Counted from the first letter of the stretch, positions 18,698 through 29,859 are shown. The stretch: 64,000 nt of DNA from Algoriphagus sp. (GCA_021298245.1 JAJTDZ010000002.1:122540-186539); one strand, 5' to 3'. Translations and numbers: made by a program. Notes: a model not told the origin generated them from the letters alone.

Positions 18698-19741
18698 TTA
18701 ATGATGATCATCGTGGGCATGTTCTGCAACAGCACCCCCAATGTACATGGCTGAGAATAGGGTAAATACATAAGCCTGAATAGTTGCCACCAACAATTCA
18801 ATGATGTTGATAAACGTAACCATTACCGTAGATAATATGCCTATCGCATAGGACTCGAAGATGAATACCAAAGAAATAAAGGCCAAAATCACAATATGTC
18901 CAGCAGTAACAGCGACAAAGAGACGAACCATCAAGGCAAAGGGTTTGGTAAATAGTCCGATAAACTCTACCAAAACCATGATTGGCAACAATGCCGCAGG
19001 TACACCTGGGGTAGCAAATACGTGCTTCCAATAATCCTTGTTGCCATTCACGTTGACAATGATAAAGGTAAGGAAGGCTAAGGTGCAGGTAACTGCAATA
19101 TTTCCCGTAAGGTTGGCTGCTCCTGGAAGTAGTCCCAGTAAATTACCTGTCCAAATAAATACGAACAAGGTTAATAGATAGGGAACAAACCTCATGTACT
19201 TAGGACCTATTGCTTTTTGGGCAATTTCATCCCGCACAAAAATGACGATGGGCTCCAGCAAGGAAGCAGCGCCTTTTGGAGCTGCTGTCCCATTCTTTTT
19301 GTAATGAGATGCTGCAGAAAGCGTAACATAGAGCACAATGGCAATGACAATAAACATCATGGCCACGTTTTTGGTGATGGAAAAATCCATGATAGAACCC
19401 TCATCGACTCTACCTAGGTGTTCGTGCTCGTCGATATAAATTCCATTATGAGCAAATTCTTTACCGAATTTGTGGGTCTCGGGATCTTGAAAGTCTGAAG
19501 AAAGATAAAATTCTATGCCTCGATCGGAGGCATAGGTAATCACAGGCAAAGGCAAGGTGATATGGGTATGACCCACATTAAAAAAATGCCACTCGTGCGC
19601 ATCCTTGATGTGGTGCATGATGAAGCTTGTCGGGTCCTCTTTGCCTTCTTTGGCACCCGCTTCAGCTGCGAAAATCTCTCCAAAGGAATGCAGAAAAAGT
19701 ACTGAAAATAAAAGGCTTAGGGCCAAAAACTTGCGCGACAT
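18698..19741 (-). CDS. atpB: F0F1 ATP synthase subunit a, with long N-terminal extension
   Basis: LVEFIGLFTKPFALMVRLFVAVTAGHIVILAF; about 120-aa extension with signal-like N-terminus. Confidence 0.96.
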   Translation of the reverse strand: MSRKFLALSLLFSVLFLHSFGEIFAAEAGAKEGKEDPTSFIMHHIKDAHEWHFFNVGHTHITLPLPVITYASDRGIEFYLSSDFQDPETHKFGKEFAHNGIYIDEHEHLGRVDEGSIMDFSITKNVAMMFIVIAIVLYVTLSAASHYKKNGTAAPKGAASLLEPIVIFVRDEIAQKAIGPKYMRFVPYLLTLFVFIWTGNLLGLLPGAANLTGNIAVTCTLAFLTFIIVNVNGNKDYWKHVFATPGVPAALLPIMVLVEFIGLFTKPFALMVRLFVAVTAGHIVILAFISLVFIFESYAIGILSTVMVTFINIIELLVATIQAYVFTLFSAMYIGGAVAEHAHDDHH

Positions 19742-20164
19742 CTACTCGTTTAGGTTAGGTCTTTTAGAAATTTGGCGCAAGTTAGATATAATAAAGTAGA
19801 TATCAAAAATCAGGTAGAACAAAAAAAGAATAAAGAAATTGGCAATAAACAAAATAATATTTTCCAATTCCAGCATGCTAAACAGGACAATAAAACCTAA
19901 TGCACTTAGGATGCGAATAAGCATTCCAAGTAATTTAATATTTGCAAAATTTTCTGGGGATTTTTTATTTAGCCACAGACTAAGTCCACTTACCAAATAA
20001 TTCAAGCCTACAGAGTACACAAAAATAGACCAGATTTCGGTATGAAGGGCCTTTGGAAATAATTGGCCTACTCCAAGGAGGATCAATCCACCAACCAAGG
20101 AGACTAGAAAAAACATAGCGTGGAAATTTTGACGTAGCTTCATGCCTATAGATTTAGCTCTCAA
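19742..20164 (-). CDS. AtpI-like membrane protein preceding atpB (tentative)
   Basis: Four hydrophobic segments, abuts atpB start; operon position. Confidence 0.6.
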   Translation of the reverse strand: MRAKSIGMKLRQNFHAMFFLVSLVGGLILLGVGQLFPKALHTEIWSIFVYSVGLNYLVSGLSLWLNKKSPENFANIKLLGMLIRILSALGFIVLFSMLELENIILFIANFFILFLFYLIFDIYFIISNLRQISKRPNLNE

Positions 20165-20188
20165 AGTTACTTTCTTTTTTCTTTAGCC

Positions 20189-20422
20189 CTAGCGATCTTC
20201 TTGAATAGACTTCCAAAGAGTGTATCCCGCAGCCATCATCCCTATGGCCAAGCCTAGGAGCAACCAAAGGGGAAACTTCATGGCCGATTGGTGGTGAAGC
20301 CACCAACCCAAAGCAGTACAGCCTCCAATTAAAGCCAAAAGTTGAAAAGATAGCCCAAGGTATTTTATCCAAATCGGGACTTCTTGTTGCTTTGCAGGTT
20401 TATCGTAGTGAGGTTTTGACAT
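20189..20422 (-). CDS. AtpZ/AtpI-like small membrane protein (putative F0F1-ATPase accessory subunit)
   Basis: 77 aa, two TM: IKYLGLSFQLLALIGGCTALGWWLHH / LWLLLGLAIGMMAAGYTLW; heads the atp operon. Confidence 0.8.
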   Translation of the reverse strand: MSKPHYDKPAKQQEVPIWIKYLGLSFQLLALIGGCTALGWWLHHQSAMKFPLWLLLGLAIGMMAAGYTLWKSIQEDR

Positions 20423-20546
20423 GTGCTTAAATATAAGTTATTGATTCAGCTTTTTTATTTGAGGAACACAGAATAATTCCTGTTCCGAATCGTTCGGTAA
20501 TGGGGTAAATGCCCTAATTTGGTATTTTGAAAAAGACATTACCTTA

Positions 20547-23171
20547 ATGAAAAGCAGAAAACTATTTTTTGCAGGAATTTTACTCCTGTGTATGGGCGGA
20601 TGTTCATCTGAACGCAACACCTTTATCAATCGGGCTTTTCATAACCTAACTTCTCATTACAATGCTTTTTACCTCACAGAATCAAAAATCGCTAAGGTAG
20701 AAGATCAGATTTTGACGAACTACAAGGAAGATTATACCCAGCTCTTGCCGGTAATCATTGCCTATGACTCCTCCTCTGTACAACAACATAAAGCTAGCCT
20801 GGATTCGGCAAGGGCTTTAGCATCCAAAGCCATAGACTGGCACAGGATTTCCAAATGGGTGGATGACAGTTACTATTTGATTGGAAAAATTGACTACTTA
20901 CAAGGCCGGTCCGACGATGCAAAAAACACCTTCCGCTATGTGAATAGCCAAAGCAAGGACAAAGATTTGCGGCATCAGGCTTTAATTAGTCTCCTCCAAC
21001 TTTACATCGATCAAAATGCCTTAGAAGATGCCAACTTTACCATTGACTATTTGTCTAAGGAAACAGAAATCAATCCAACAAATCGACACGAACTCTTTAA
21101 AACCTTGGCGTATTACTATGAATCCAAATCGGATCAAAATGGGGTAATTGGCGCCTTAGATCGAGCAATCACCTACAGTAAAGATAAAAAGGAGCGCTCC
21201 AGAATGTACTTCATGTTGGCCCAAAGGTACCAAAGCGAAGGCTTGGACGCACTGGCCTACGATTATTATCAAAAATCTTTGGAGGGCAATCCTCCTTACG
21301 AGCGTAGTTTTTTTGCTACCCTATATTCACAGCAAGTAGCCGAGCTTAATGCCTCCAAGGATGTGAAAAAGGTGCGCAATTACTACGATGGATTGTATGA
21401 GGATCCAAAAAACAAGGAGTTAAAAGATGTGGTAGTATACGAGCGTGCTCTTTTTGAAGAAAAACAAGGAGATATACCTTTGGCCCTAGAACTGCTGCAG
21501 AAGGCCGCCAAAGAACAAGGAAGCCTCCCTAGGATAAAGGGGTATATCTATGAAAAGTTGGCAAAAATTCAACTCGATCAATTCAAAAATTACCGCGCCA
21601 GCAAATACTACTTGGACTCCGCACTCAATTTTATCACCGAGGAAGATGAAGATGCATTGGCCCTAAGGGAACAAAAACAAACCCTAGATACCTACGTTTT
21701 TCATTTCGAAAGAATTCAGACTACAGATAGTTTGCTACAGCTATCCAATTTGACCCCTGAAGAGCAACGCATGCGCGCAGAAGCATTTTTAGAAAATGAA
21801 AAAGCAAAATTAGAAGAACAAGCACTTAAGGAAAAAACTAGCACTTCAGCCTCCCTTTTTGATAACCTGCTGGCATTTGGAGATCGAGGCAATGCCTCTA
21901 GTTTTTATTTTGACAACAGTACCGCCATGCAGCAAGGGGCTATAGATTTTGTCCGTACCTGGGGAAATCGTACCCTTCAAGACAATTGGAGAAGGAAAGC
22001 AGCCTTATTTGAAACTTCAACCCAAGCTACTACTCCCCTAGATGTAAATGATAATCCGAAGCAAGCAGATTCCTTAGCTAATGCAGGACTTCCTTCTGTA
22101 GAAAGTTTGCTAGCAAGTATTCCCGCTTCACCAGAACAAATTCAAGCTGCAAATCAGGAGGTAGAAACTTCTTATTTTGAATTAGGAAAACTACTGTACA
22201 TCAACTTAAAAGAACCCGAACTCAGCGCCCAATACCTAGAAAAATTTATTAACAACTTTCCTAAAAGCATCAAAAAACCTGAAGCCTACTACCTTTTGTA
22301 TTTAGGTCAGAAAGAAGTGCAAGGCAGACCCGATTATTACGTGACCTTGCTCAATAGTGAATTTCCAGAATCACCTTACACCTTTTCAGTAAATAATCCC
22401 GAGGCCACTTCAGGTAACTTGGCTTACCTAGAATCTGCCAAAGGCTACGAACAAGCCTATGATGCCTATTATGCAGGAAATTACAGTGAAGCAAAATCTC
22501 TAATTTTTTCCACTCTTGAAAAATTTCCCTTGACCCGAAATACGGAAAAATTACTCCTACTCAACGTCATGATAGCTGGCAAACTAGAAAGCCGCACGAA
22601 TTATAGGGTAAAGCTTGAAGAGTTTATTCAGCTTGGAAAAGAACCAGCATTGGTAGAATTGGCAAAATCCATGCTTTTGCCACTATTGAGTCAAGAGGAA
22701 CTGGATCAGCGTGCTCAAGCAAACCAGGCAGCGCCAGCAAATGATACCCCAATTAAGGAGGCAATTGTGGAAAAAGAAGCCATAAGCCCCGTTGAAAACA
22801 GTCCGTATAAAATTTCTAATGATCAAACTCATATTTTTATTTTGGTTTTGTCACAAAGCGAAGCAGAATCGGCCAAGAATTTGCTTGGAGACCTAGAGAC
22901 CTTTCATTCCCAATCCTTTGGGGAAGCAAGATTACGAACAGGAAATATGAGCATGAGCCAAGAGCTTACCTTTTATATTATTAGCCCATTTTCTACTGCT
23001 GAAAAAGCCATGGACTATTTCACTACCTTTAAAAATAAATTTTCCTCTACAGAATTGAGTGAAGAAGCAAAATCCAAGGCATTTTTCATTTCTATTGAAA
23101 ACTTTCAAGTCTTAAACAAAACCAAAAACGTAGAGGAGTACCTCAACTTCTTTACTTCTACCTATCACTAA
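20547..23171 (+). CDS. porW: TPR lipoprotein, PorW/SprE-like T9SS-associated protein
   Basis: Lipobox LLLCMGGC; SSERNTFINRAFHNLTSHYNAFYLTESKI N-terminus; multiple TPR-like repeats. Confidence 0.8.
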   Translation: MKSRKLFFAGILLLCMGGCSSERNTFINRAFHNLTSHYNAFYLTESKIAKVEDQILTNYKEDYTQLLPVIIAYDSSSVQQHKASLDSARALASKAIDWHRISKWVDDSYYLIGKIDYLQGRSDDAKNTFRYVNSQSKDKDLRHQALISLLQLYIDQNALEDANFTIDYLSKETEINPTNRHELFKTLAYYYESKSDQNGVIGALDRAITYSKDKKERSRMYFMLAQRYQSEGLDALAYDYYQKSLEGNPPYERSFFATLYSQQVAELNASKDVKKVRNYYDGLYEDPKNKELKDVVVYERALFEEKQGDIPLALELLQKAAKEQGSLPRIKGYIYEKLAKIQLDQFKNYRASKYYLDSALNFITEEDEDALALREQKQTLDTYVFHFERIQTTDSLLQLSNLTPEEQRMRAEAFLENEKAKLEEQALKEKTSTSASLFDNLLAFGDRGNASSFYFDNSTAMQQGAIDFVRTWGNRTLQDNWRRKAALFETSTQATTPLDVNDNPKQADSLANAGLPSVESLLASIPASPEQIQAANQEVETSYFELGKLLYINLKEPELSAQYLEKFINNFPKSIKKPEAYYLLYLGQKEVQGRPDYYVTLLNSEFPESPYTFSVNNPEATSGNLAYLESAKGYEQAYDAYYAGNYSEAKSLIFSTLEKFPLTRNTEKLLLLNVMIAGKLESRTNYRVKLEEFIQLGKEPALVELAKSMLLPLLSQEELDQRAQANQAAPANDTPIKEAIVEKEAISPVENSPYKISNDQTHIFILVLSQSEAESAKNLLGDLETFHSQSFGEARLRTGNMSMSQELTFYIISPFSTAEKAMDYFTTFKNKFSSTELSEEAKSKAFFISIENFQVLNKTKNVEEYLNFFTSTYH

Positions 23172-23174
23172 TCC

Positions 23175-25478
23175 ATGTTTAAATCGGATCAATCTTCTTC
23201 ACCTGACTGGGCTTCCAAAACAATAAAGTACTTGTGGATGGCCTTTTTTGGAGGACTGGTGTTTTTTATCCTGTTCGTTTGGCTGGTAAGCATCAATTTT
23301 CTAGGCCTATTTGGATCCCTACCAGATTTTAAAGCCTTGGAAAATCCAGATAGCGAGCTGGCTTCCGAACTTTATTCGGCAGATGGCGTCCTACTAGGCA
23401 CTTTTGCTAGAGAAAATCGAAGCCCAGTAACCTACGAAGAGTTGGCTCCTAACTTGGTTCAAGCCCTTATTTCCACAGAAGACGAACGATTTGAAGAGCA
23501 CTCTGGGATAGATTTGAAAGCCATGATGAGGGTAATCTTCAAATCGATTTTGTTAGGCCAAAATGCAGGTGGTGGCTCTACACTCAGTCAGCAAACAGCT
23601 AAAAATTTATTCAAAACAAGAACGGATGCTAGTGCAGGAGTTCTAAGCAATATTCCTGGACTCAGAATGCTGATTATCAAAACCAAGGAGTGGATTGTAG
23701 CTACCCAATTGGAAAAGGCATATACGAAAAACGAAATACTTACTCTTTATCTAAACACTTCTGAATTTGGATCCAATGCCTTTGGAATAAAAACTGCAGC
23801 CAGAACCTTTTTCAATAAGGACCCAAAGGACTTGTCCGTGCAAGAGTCAGCCGTTTTGGTGGGTTTGTTTAAAGCGCCTACCTATTACAGTCCAGTTTTC
23901 AATCCTGAAAATTCTCTTGCTAGAAGAAATACAGTATTGTCTCAAATGGTCAAAAACGATTTTTTATCTGCAGCGGAATACGATTCCTTGTCTAAATTAC
24001 CTATAGAATTGGACTACAGAATCCAAAACCAAAACCAAGGCTTGGCTACTTATTTTCGTGAAATAGTAAAGGCAGACTTAATAAAATGGTCTAAAGAAAA
24101 TTTGAAACCGGATGGATCTGCATACGATATTTTTGGGGATGGTCTAAAGATCTATGTGACCATAGATAGCAGAATGCAACGCTATGCAGAAGAAGCCATG
24201 AGGGAGCATATGGCGGAACTTCAAAAGGTTTTTTTCAATGAGATGGGTGACAGGGACCCCTGGATTAATGAAAACTTACAGGTTATTCCAGGATTTATAG
24301 AAAATGCGGTTAAAAGAACCGAACGATATAGAATTTTGAAAGAGAAATATGGAGATCAAAACGATTCCATCAACCTCAAACTGAATGAAAAGAAGAAAAT
24401 GAAGGTATTCTCTTGGAAAGGAGAACGTGATACCTTGATGAGTACCATGGACTCTCTTGCTTATTATAAAAAGTTTCTTCAGGCAGGATTTCTTAGCATG
24501 GATCCGCATACTGGCCATATCAAAGCTTGGGTAGGTGGTATGGATCATAAATATTTTAAGTTTGACCACGTGAAGCAGGGGAAAAGGCAGCCTGGTTCAA
24601 CTTTTAAACCTTTTGTTTATGCTGCAGCCATTGAAAACGGGTATAGTCCATGTTATAAAGTTACTGACCAGCCAATTGAGGTAAATATTCCAGGACAACC
24701 CCCGTGGAGCCCAGCGAATGCAGATGGAAAATTTTCATATGAAAATATGACGATTAGGAAAGCAATGGCGCAATCTGTCAACTCAGTGACTGCTTATATG
24801 ATGAAAAAACTGAGTCCAAAATTGGTTATTGAAACTGCCAACAGGATCGGCATAACTAGTGATTTGGAAGAAGTTCCTTCTCTTGCTCTAGGTGTGAATG
24901 ATGTTTCCATTTTCGAGATGGTCGGGGCATTTGGAACTTTTGTTAATAAAGGAGAACACTCTACTCCCTTCTATATTGATAGAATTGAGGATAAAAATGG
25001 AAATGTAATCCAGCAATTTACTCCTAAAAAAAGGCCGGCAATGACAGAAGAGCATGCCTATTTGATGACCTATATGCTTCGTGGTGGATTTGAAGAAGAA
25101 TCGGGTACTAGCCAAGGAGTTCCTTCAAGCTTGCGAGAGGGAAATGAATTGGGCGGAAAAACAGGAACGACCCAAAATGCTTCTGACGGTTGGTATATGG
25201 GGTTGAGTAAAGATCTAGTTTCTGGTGTTTGGGTAGGTGGCGATGATCGGGCCATTCACTTTCGTAGCTGGCCTCTTGGACAAGGGGCAAAAACTGCACG
25301 TCCTATTTGGGTAAAATATATGACTAAAGTATATGCAGATCCCAGTCTTGGCTATACCAAAGGACCATTCCCCAGACCAGAAAGACCCTTAAGCATAGAG
25401 ATTGATTGCGATAAGTACGAACAAGAAAGTCAACGATTTGCGGATTTTAATTACGATGCTGAGAAAAATGATTTTTAA
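23175..25478 (+). CDS. Penicillin-binding protein 1A-type transglycosylase/transpeptidase
   Basis: GT51: STEDERFEEHSGIDLKAM, GGSTLSQQTAKNLF; transpeptidase: RQPGSTFKPFVYAAA, SVN, GGKTGTTQNASDGWYMG. Confidence 0.95.
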   Translation: MFKSDQSSSPDWASKTIKYLWMAFFGGLVFFILFVWLVSINFLGLFGSLPDFKALENPDSELASELYSADGVLLGTFARENRSPVTYEELAPNLVQALISTEDERFEEHSGIDLKAMMRVIFKSILLGQNAGGGSTLSQQTAKNLFKTRTDASAGVLSNIPGLRMLIIKTKEWIVATQLEKAYTKNEILTLYLNTSEFGSNAFGIKTAARTFFNKDPKDLSVQESAVLVGLFKAPTYYSPVFNPENSLARRNTVLSQMVKNDFLSAAEYDSLSKLPIELDYRIQNQNQGLATYFREIVKADLIKWSKENLKPDGSAYDIFGDGLKIYVTIDSRMQRYAEEAMREHMAELQKVFFNEMGDRDPWINENLQVIPGFIENAVKRTERYRILKEKYGDQNDSINLKLNEKKKMKVFSWKGERDTLMSTMDSLAYYKKFLQAGFLSMDPHTGHIKAWVGGMDHKYFKFDHVKQGKRQPGSTFKPFVYAAAIENGYSPCYKVTDQPIEVNIPGQPPWSPANADGKFSYENMTIRKAMAQSVNSVTAYMMKKLSPKLVIETANRIGITSDLEEVPSLALGVNDVSIFEMVGAFGTFVNKGEHSTPFYIDRIEDKNGNVIQQFTPKKRPAMTEEHAYLMTYMLRGGFEEESGTSQGVPSSLREGNELGGKTGTTQNASDGWYMGLSKDLVSGVWVGGDDRAIHFRSWPLGQGAKTARPIWVKYMTKVYADPSLGYTKGPFPRPERPLSIEIDCDKYEQESQRFADFNYDAEKNDF

Positions 25479-25500
25479 TTTTAATCTTCCTTCACATTTA

Positions 25501-25533
25501 AAAACAGCCCTTTACTAATGGGCTGTTTTTTTT
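25501..25533 (+). terminator. Rho-independent terminator after PBP1A gene
   Basis: aacagccc-tttactaat-gggctgttttttt. Confidence 0.9.
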
Positions 25534-25544
25534 AATTTCACCCC

Positions 25545-27350
25545 ATGCTTTCCTCGTCTTTTCTACCCGAAGAACACCTCCTCCTTCCCGATCAACCTGG
25601 TGTTTATAAGTTTTTCAATCCCGATGAGGAATTGATCTATGTAGGGAAAGCGAAGAGTCTAAAAAAAAGAGTTAGTAGCTATTTCACAAAAAATAGTGGA
25701 GTCAATCTCAAAACCAAAAGGATGGTCAAAGAAATCTCAAAAATTGAGATTACTTTGGTTCATAGCGAATTAGATGCCTTGCTATTGGAAAACAACCTGA
25801 TCAAAAAAGTTCAACCCAAATACAACATACTTCTTAGGGATGACAAGACCTATCCCTACTTGTTGCTTACCAAAGAACATTTTCCTAGAATATTCCCTAC
25901 TCGAAAATACCTGCCTAAAAAAGGGACTTACTTTGGGCCATTTGCAAGTGTGAAAGCCATGAACAATGTGCTTGATTTGATTCGGGAACTTTTTACCATC
26001 CGAACTTGCAGCTTAGACCTCTCTCCTGAAAAAATAAAGGAAGAAAAATACAAAGTTTGCCTAGAGTATCATATTGGGAATTGCCAAGGCCCTTGTATAG
26101 GCAAACAAAAAGAGCAAGACTATTTGACCGATTTGGAACAGGCAAAACACATCTTAAAAGGAAATCTGGCTACTGCCAAGTCCTATTTCAAGCAACACAT
26201 GCAGGCACTCGCCGAAAACTTATCCTTTGAACAAGCCCACCAAGTAAAAAATAAATTAGAACTACTTGATAAATACCAGGCCAAGTCACTAATCACTTCT
26301 CCTAACATCTCCAACCTGGACGTATGTACCCTAGTGTCGGATGAGAAAAATGCGTACGTTAATTACATGAGGATAAAAAGTGGCGCTTTGATTACCTCGA
26401 AAAATGTAGAACTCAAAAAGCGATTGGATGAATCGGAGGAAGAGCTATTAGTCACTGCCCTGATCCGGCTCCAAGATCAATTCCAAAGTGATGCCACTGA
26501 AACCTTGATCAATATTGACTTGGAACAGCCTATTGAGGGATTGCAGCTCACCCATCCAAAAATTGGAGATAAGAAAAAGTTGGTAGAGCTCTCTTTAAAA
26601 AATGCCATATACTACAAAAAAGAAAAAGCATCGCTGCAGGGCCTGAATGTAGATAAAAAAGATAGGGTCATTCGGCAACTACAACATGATCTTAATTTGC
26701 AAGAAATTCCCGATCATATCGAATGCTTTGATAATTCAAATATTCAAGGCAGTAGCCCTGTAGCCAGTATGGTTTGTTTCAAACAGGGCAAACCAGCAGT
26801 CAAAGAGTATAGGCATTACCATATCAAAACGGTACAAGGCCCCAATGATTTTGCAAGCATGAAGGAAATTGTAGGAAGACGTTACAAAAGACTCTTAGAA
26901 GAAGGAGTGCCTCTCCCCAAATTGGTGGTGATCGATGGAGGAAAAGGACAATTGTCTTCAGCAATAGAAGCCTTACACGAGCTAGGTATTTATGGTAAGA
27001 TGCCCATCATAGGGATAGCCAAAAGACTCGAGGAAATCTACTTTCCAGGTGATCAATTTCCTCTACATATCGATAAAAAATCCGAAAGCTTAAAATTATT
27101 GCAGCGCATCCGGGACGAAGCCCACCGATTTGCCATTACCTTTCACCGACAGATACGTAGCAAGAAGGCGATAGAAAGCCAGCTGACTGAAATTGAGGGA
27201 ATTGGAAGCAGCAGCATTCAAAAATTACTTCAGCATTTCAAATCCCTTCGAAAGGTCGAACTTGCCAAGGAGGAGGAAATTGAAGAACTACTTGGAAAAG
27301 CAAAAGCCAAACTTGTACAAGCTTGGATACATAAAAAGAAAGGGGCCTAA
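25545..27350 (+). CDS. uvrC: Excinuclease ABC subunit C
   Basis: PDQPGVYKFFNPDEELIYVGKAKSLKKRVSSYF (GIY-YIG); ECFDNSNIQGSSPVASMVCF; C-terminal HhH. Confidence 0.97.
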   Translation: MLSSSFLPEEHLLLPDQPGVYKFFNPDEELIYVGKAKSLKKRVSSYFTKNSGVNLKTKRMVKEISKIEITLVHSELDALLLENNLIKKVQPKYNILLRDDKTYPYLLLTKEHFPRIFPTRKYLPKKGTYFGPFASVKAMNNVLDLIRELFTIRTCSLDLSPEKIKEEKYKVCLEYHIGNCQGPCIGKQKEQDYLTDLEQAKHILKGNLATAKSYFKQHMQALAENLSFEQAHQVKNKLELLDKYQAKSLITSPNISNLDVCTLVSDEKNAYVNYMRIKSGALITSKNVELKKRLDESEEELLVTALIRLQDQFQSDATETLINIDLEQPIEGLQLTHPKIGDKKKLVELSLKNAIYYKKEKASLQGLNVDKKDRVIRQLQHDLNLQEIPDHIECFDNSNIQGSSPVASMVCFKQGKPAVKEYRHYHIKTVQGPNDFASMKEIVGRRYKRLLEEGVPLPKLVVIDGGKGQLSSAIEALHELGIYGKMPIIGIAKRLEEIYFPGDQFPLHIDKKSESLKLLQRIRDEAHRFAITFHRQIRSKKAIESQLTEIEGIGSSSIQKLLQHFKSLRKVELAKEEEIEELLGKAKAKLVQAWIHKKKGA

Positions 27351-27361
27351 GCCCCTTTTTA
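27338..27361. terminator. Terminator overlapping uvrC stop (convergent with gldN)
   Basis: aaggggc-ctaa-gcccctttttatt; the TAA stop is the loop. Confidence 0.8.
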
Positions 27362-27364
27362 TTT

Positions 27365-28195
27365 CTACCATTCCCAAACCGAACTTTCAATTTCTAGCAG
27401 GTTATATTCATAGGCCAAGGCATCCAAATACGCCTGCATTTTTTTTACCTCTGGGGATTCTTTTGGGATTTTATTTTCAACCAAATCCACTATAAACTTA
27501 TCATCTCGATTAGTATATTTAGTTATAACAGATCGAAAAAAACGGGATTCAAATGCCTTATCGTAGGTCATATTTTTAGAAATATTATCAAAATTTATCC
27601 AACGAGCATCAGGGTGATTTGCAAAATATTTAATAAAGTCCTTGTACCTAATGTATCCAATAATTTTAATTCCTGCTCCATTGATTTCTGCAGGCATTAT
27701 TAAACTTAAGTATTTGATATCAAAGGTGAATCGAGAATGAAGCTTATCAAAAACAAAATCTTCCTTAAAATCTAAGTAATAAAGTTGCTTTACAAAAATA
27801 CTGTCACCGTTATCTGTAACCCAAAAAAGAGAATCAAATTTTGGAATACTGAGGGGTTTAGAAAAACTTTCATCAGCGAATACTTCAAGCTCATTCTTTT
27901 TGACCGCCTTATAGATTTGATTGATGATCCCGTTTTCTTTAGAATCACCTGATCCATAAAAAGACACATTATTTTTCTCACGCAAGTCAATTCTCCTCCA
28001 AACTGAGATTTGATACATCTTATCCTCTTCTTTAATACGTTTAGCTGAATAAATCGTATCAGTATTAAAACTGTCATAAGTCTTTTTCGCGGGCAATCCA
28101 GCACTCAAAGACGTAGTGATTTGGGAAAAAGCATCTACGACCAATACAAATCCAAAAAAAAGGATAAGACAGACGTTACGAAGTATGACTTTCAT
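27365..28195 (-). CDS. gldN: Gliding motility/T9SS protein GldN (PorN)
   Basis: DKMYQISVWRRIDLREKNN; last gene of gldKLMN. Confidence 0.9.
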   Translation of the reverse strand: MKVILRNVCLILFFGFVLVVDAFSQITTSLSAGLPAKKTYDSFNTDTIYSAKRIKEEDKMYQISVWRRIDLREKNNVSFYGSGDSKENGIINQIYKAVKKNELEVFADESFSKPLSIPKFDSLFWVTDNGDSIFVKQLYYLDFKEDFVFDKLHSRFTFDIKYLSLIMPAEINGAGIKIIGYIRYKDFIKYFANHPDARWINFDNISKNMTYDKAFESRFFRSVITKYTNRDDKFIVDLVENKIPKESPEVKKMQAYLDALAYEYNLLEIESSVWEW

Positions 28196-28221
28196 ATTTA
28201 GTTAATTTTTTTTATAAATTC

Positions 28222-29826
28222 CTATTTCACCCTTACGGTTATCAAATCTTGATAATCCATAGAAATTTTTTCTCCTCTAAAATTGGTCCTAGTGACTCCA
28301 GTAACCTTTATCACAATGAGATCTCCTGTAGCCGCATTACTCAATAATCCTCTTAAACCCGAACTTAAGTCTACTGGAGCTCCTCGTGGTATATCGTTGC
28401 GGACTAAAGTAATTTGCCCTCTAGTTACTGCAAAATTCGCATCCCTTGCCATGGTACGAGCAAAATTAGGGTCTGATTTAGCAGTTACTTTTATTCCTTG
28501 CAATGCATTGATGGTATGCGATTGACTAAGATCTAATTCAGAACCATTGGCGGCTAAGATAGTGATGGTAGGATTAGGGACAGGCTTAATATCAAAGGTT
28601 TCGTCTCCAATCTTATTTCCTCCACTACTCACACCAATAGTCACCTTACCAGTAGCATTTGGAATGATGGTCACTTGTCCTGCTTTTGCACCTTTTATTT
28701 TATCTCCATTACTTACAGTAAATTCAGGAGCATAGGCATTACCCAGAGCGGGTACATCAATACTCAAATCGTTGGCACAGCCAGCATAAAGTTGTTGAAC
28801 AACTTCAGAAGTAATTTTAATGACAGGCTGAGCTACATAATATTCATATTCGATAGGGAGAACCTTGTCTTCTCCGCCTACATTGGTAATAATCTCTCCT
28901 CTCAATAATTTTTTTGCCAAACCTCTGTCATCATAGGCTCCCGCTGGTGTAGCCGTAAATTCTATTTTTCCAAATCCTTTTTCGTCTACTGGAACCGCCC
29001 GACCATCCAAGGTCATGGTGGGAGTAGCCGAAGAAGAAGAAGAGGCAATAAACATGGTTCCTTCAAACTTAGTTCCTGCTGCTACAACATTAGAAATAGC
29101 GGAAATCTTGGCTTCTGTAATATCAGCTTTAAAATAAAAAGAACCTATGGTATTGGCCATGGTAGTCAAGGCCTCACTCTCAATATTCAACACTTCATTT
29201 TGAAATTGGGAAATGATAGCGAGTACCGCGCCTACAGGAGATTTCACAAAATTCAAGGCAACGAAACTTTTATTTTTAGCTTCTAGGTCGTTTGCAAATA
29301 AGTCGATCTCTGCAGCATCCCGCGCTATGGGCCTAAAGGTCAAATTACTTATACCTACTCCTTTTAATATACTTTCTATCTGTTTGGGATAGTCATTGAG
29401 CTTTTTCTTTAACTCCTCACCTTTGCCTTGGTTGGCAAACATGTTGCCTGCTGCTTCCGTATTTTTTAAGGCAGCATTGACAAAGTTTCCACTTTCATTT
29501 TTCGCATTGGATTGCTCGATCAGCTCCCTTTTGAGACCCTCTAGGTAATCATAAATTTCTTTGGAAGCTGCCCGGACTTTTTTAGAGGCATCCACTTTTG
29601 GGAAATCTTTTGGATTATTCCCTTGCTGGGCAATGGTGTATTCAATGGAACCCACCATGGATTCATTTTTTAATACGTAGTTTTTGGAAGTTCTTTCCAT
29701 CCCATCGTTGAGAAGAACAAACTTCTGGAGAATCTGATTACTTACCTGTAGGGCCAAAAGGGCCGTAAGTACCAGGTACATCATCCCGATCATCCGCTGT
29801 CTAGGTGTTTCCTTAGCTCCTGCCAT
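28222..29826 (-). CDS. gldM: Gliding motility/T9SS protein GldM (PorM)
   Basis: MAGAKETPRQRMIGMMYLVLTALLALQVSNQILQKFVLLNDGMERT, characteristic of GldM. Confidence 0.97.
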   Translation of the reverse strand: MAGAKETPRQRMIGMMYLVLTALLALQVSNQILQKFVLLNDGMERTSKNYVLKNESMVGSIEYTIAQQGNNPKDFPKVDASKKVRAASKEIYDYLEGLKRELIEQSNAKNESGNFVNAALKNTEAAGNMFANQGKGEELKKKLNDYPKQIESILKGVGISNLTFRPIARDAAEIDLFANDLEAKNKSFVALNFVKSPVGAVLAIISQFQNEVLNIESEALTTMANTIGSFYFKADITEAKISAISNVVAAGTKFEGTMFIASSSSSATPTMTLDGRAVPVDEKGFGKIEFTATPAGAYDDRGLAKKLLRGEIITNVGGEDKVLPIEYEYYVAQPVIKITSEVVQQLYAGCANDLSIDVPALGNAYAPEFTVSNGDKIKGAKAGQVTIIPNATGKVTIGVSSGGNKIGDETFDIKPVPNPTITILAANGSELDLSQSHTINALQGIKVTAKSDPNFARTMARDANFAVTRGQITLVRNDIPRGAPVDLSSGLRGLLSNAATGDLIVIKVTGVTRTNFRGEKISMDYQDLITVRVK

Positions 29827-29859
29827 GTGTGTTTAGTCGTTCTGGAAGTTAGCTTACAC

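Noticed and set aside
23175-25478. Considered a specialised PBP1C or MtgA variant
   Set aside because: Has both GT51 and full transpeptidase motifs in ordinary PBP1A order.
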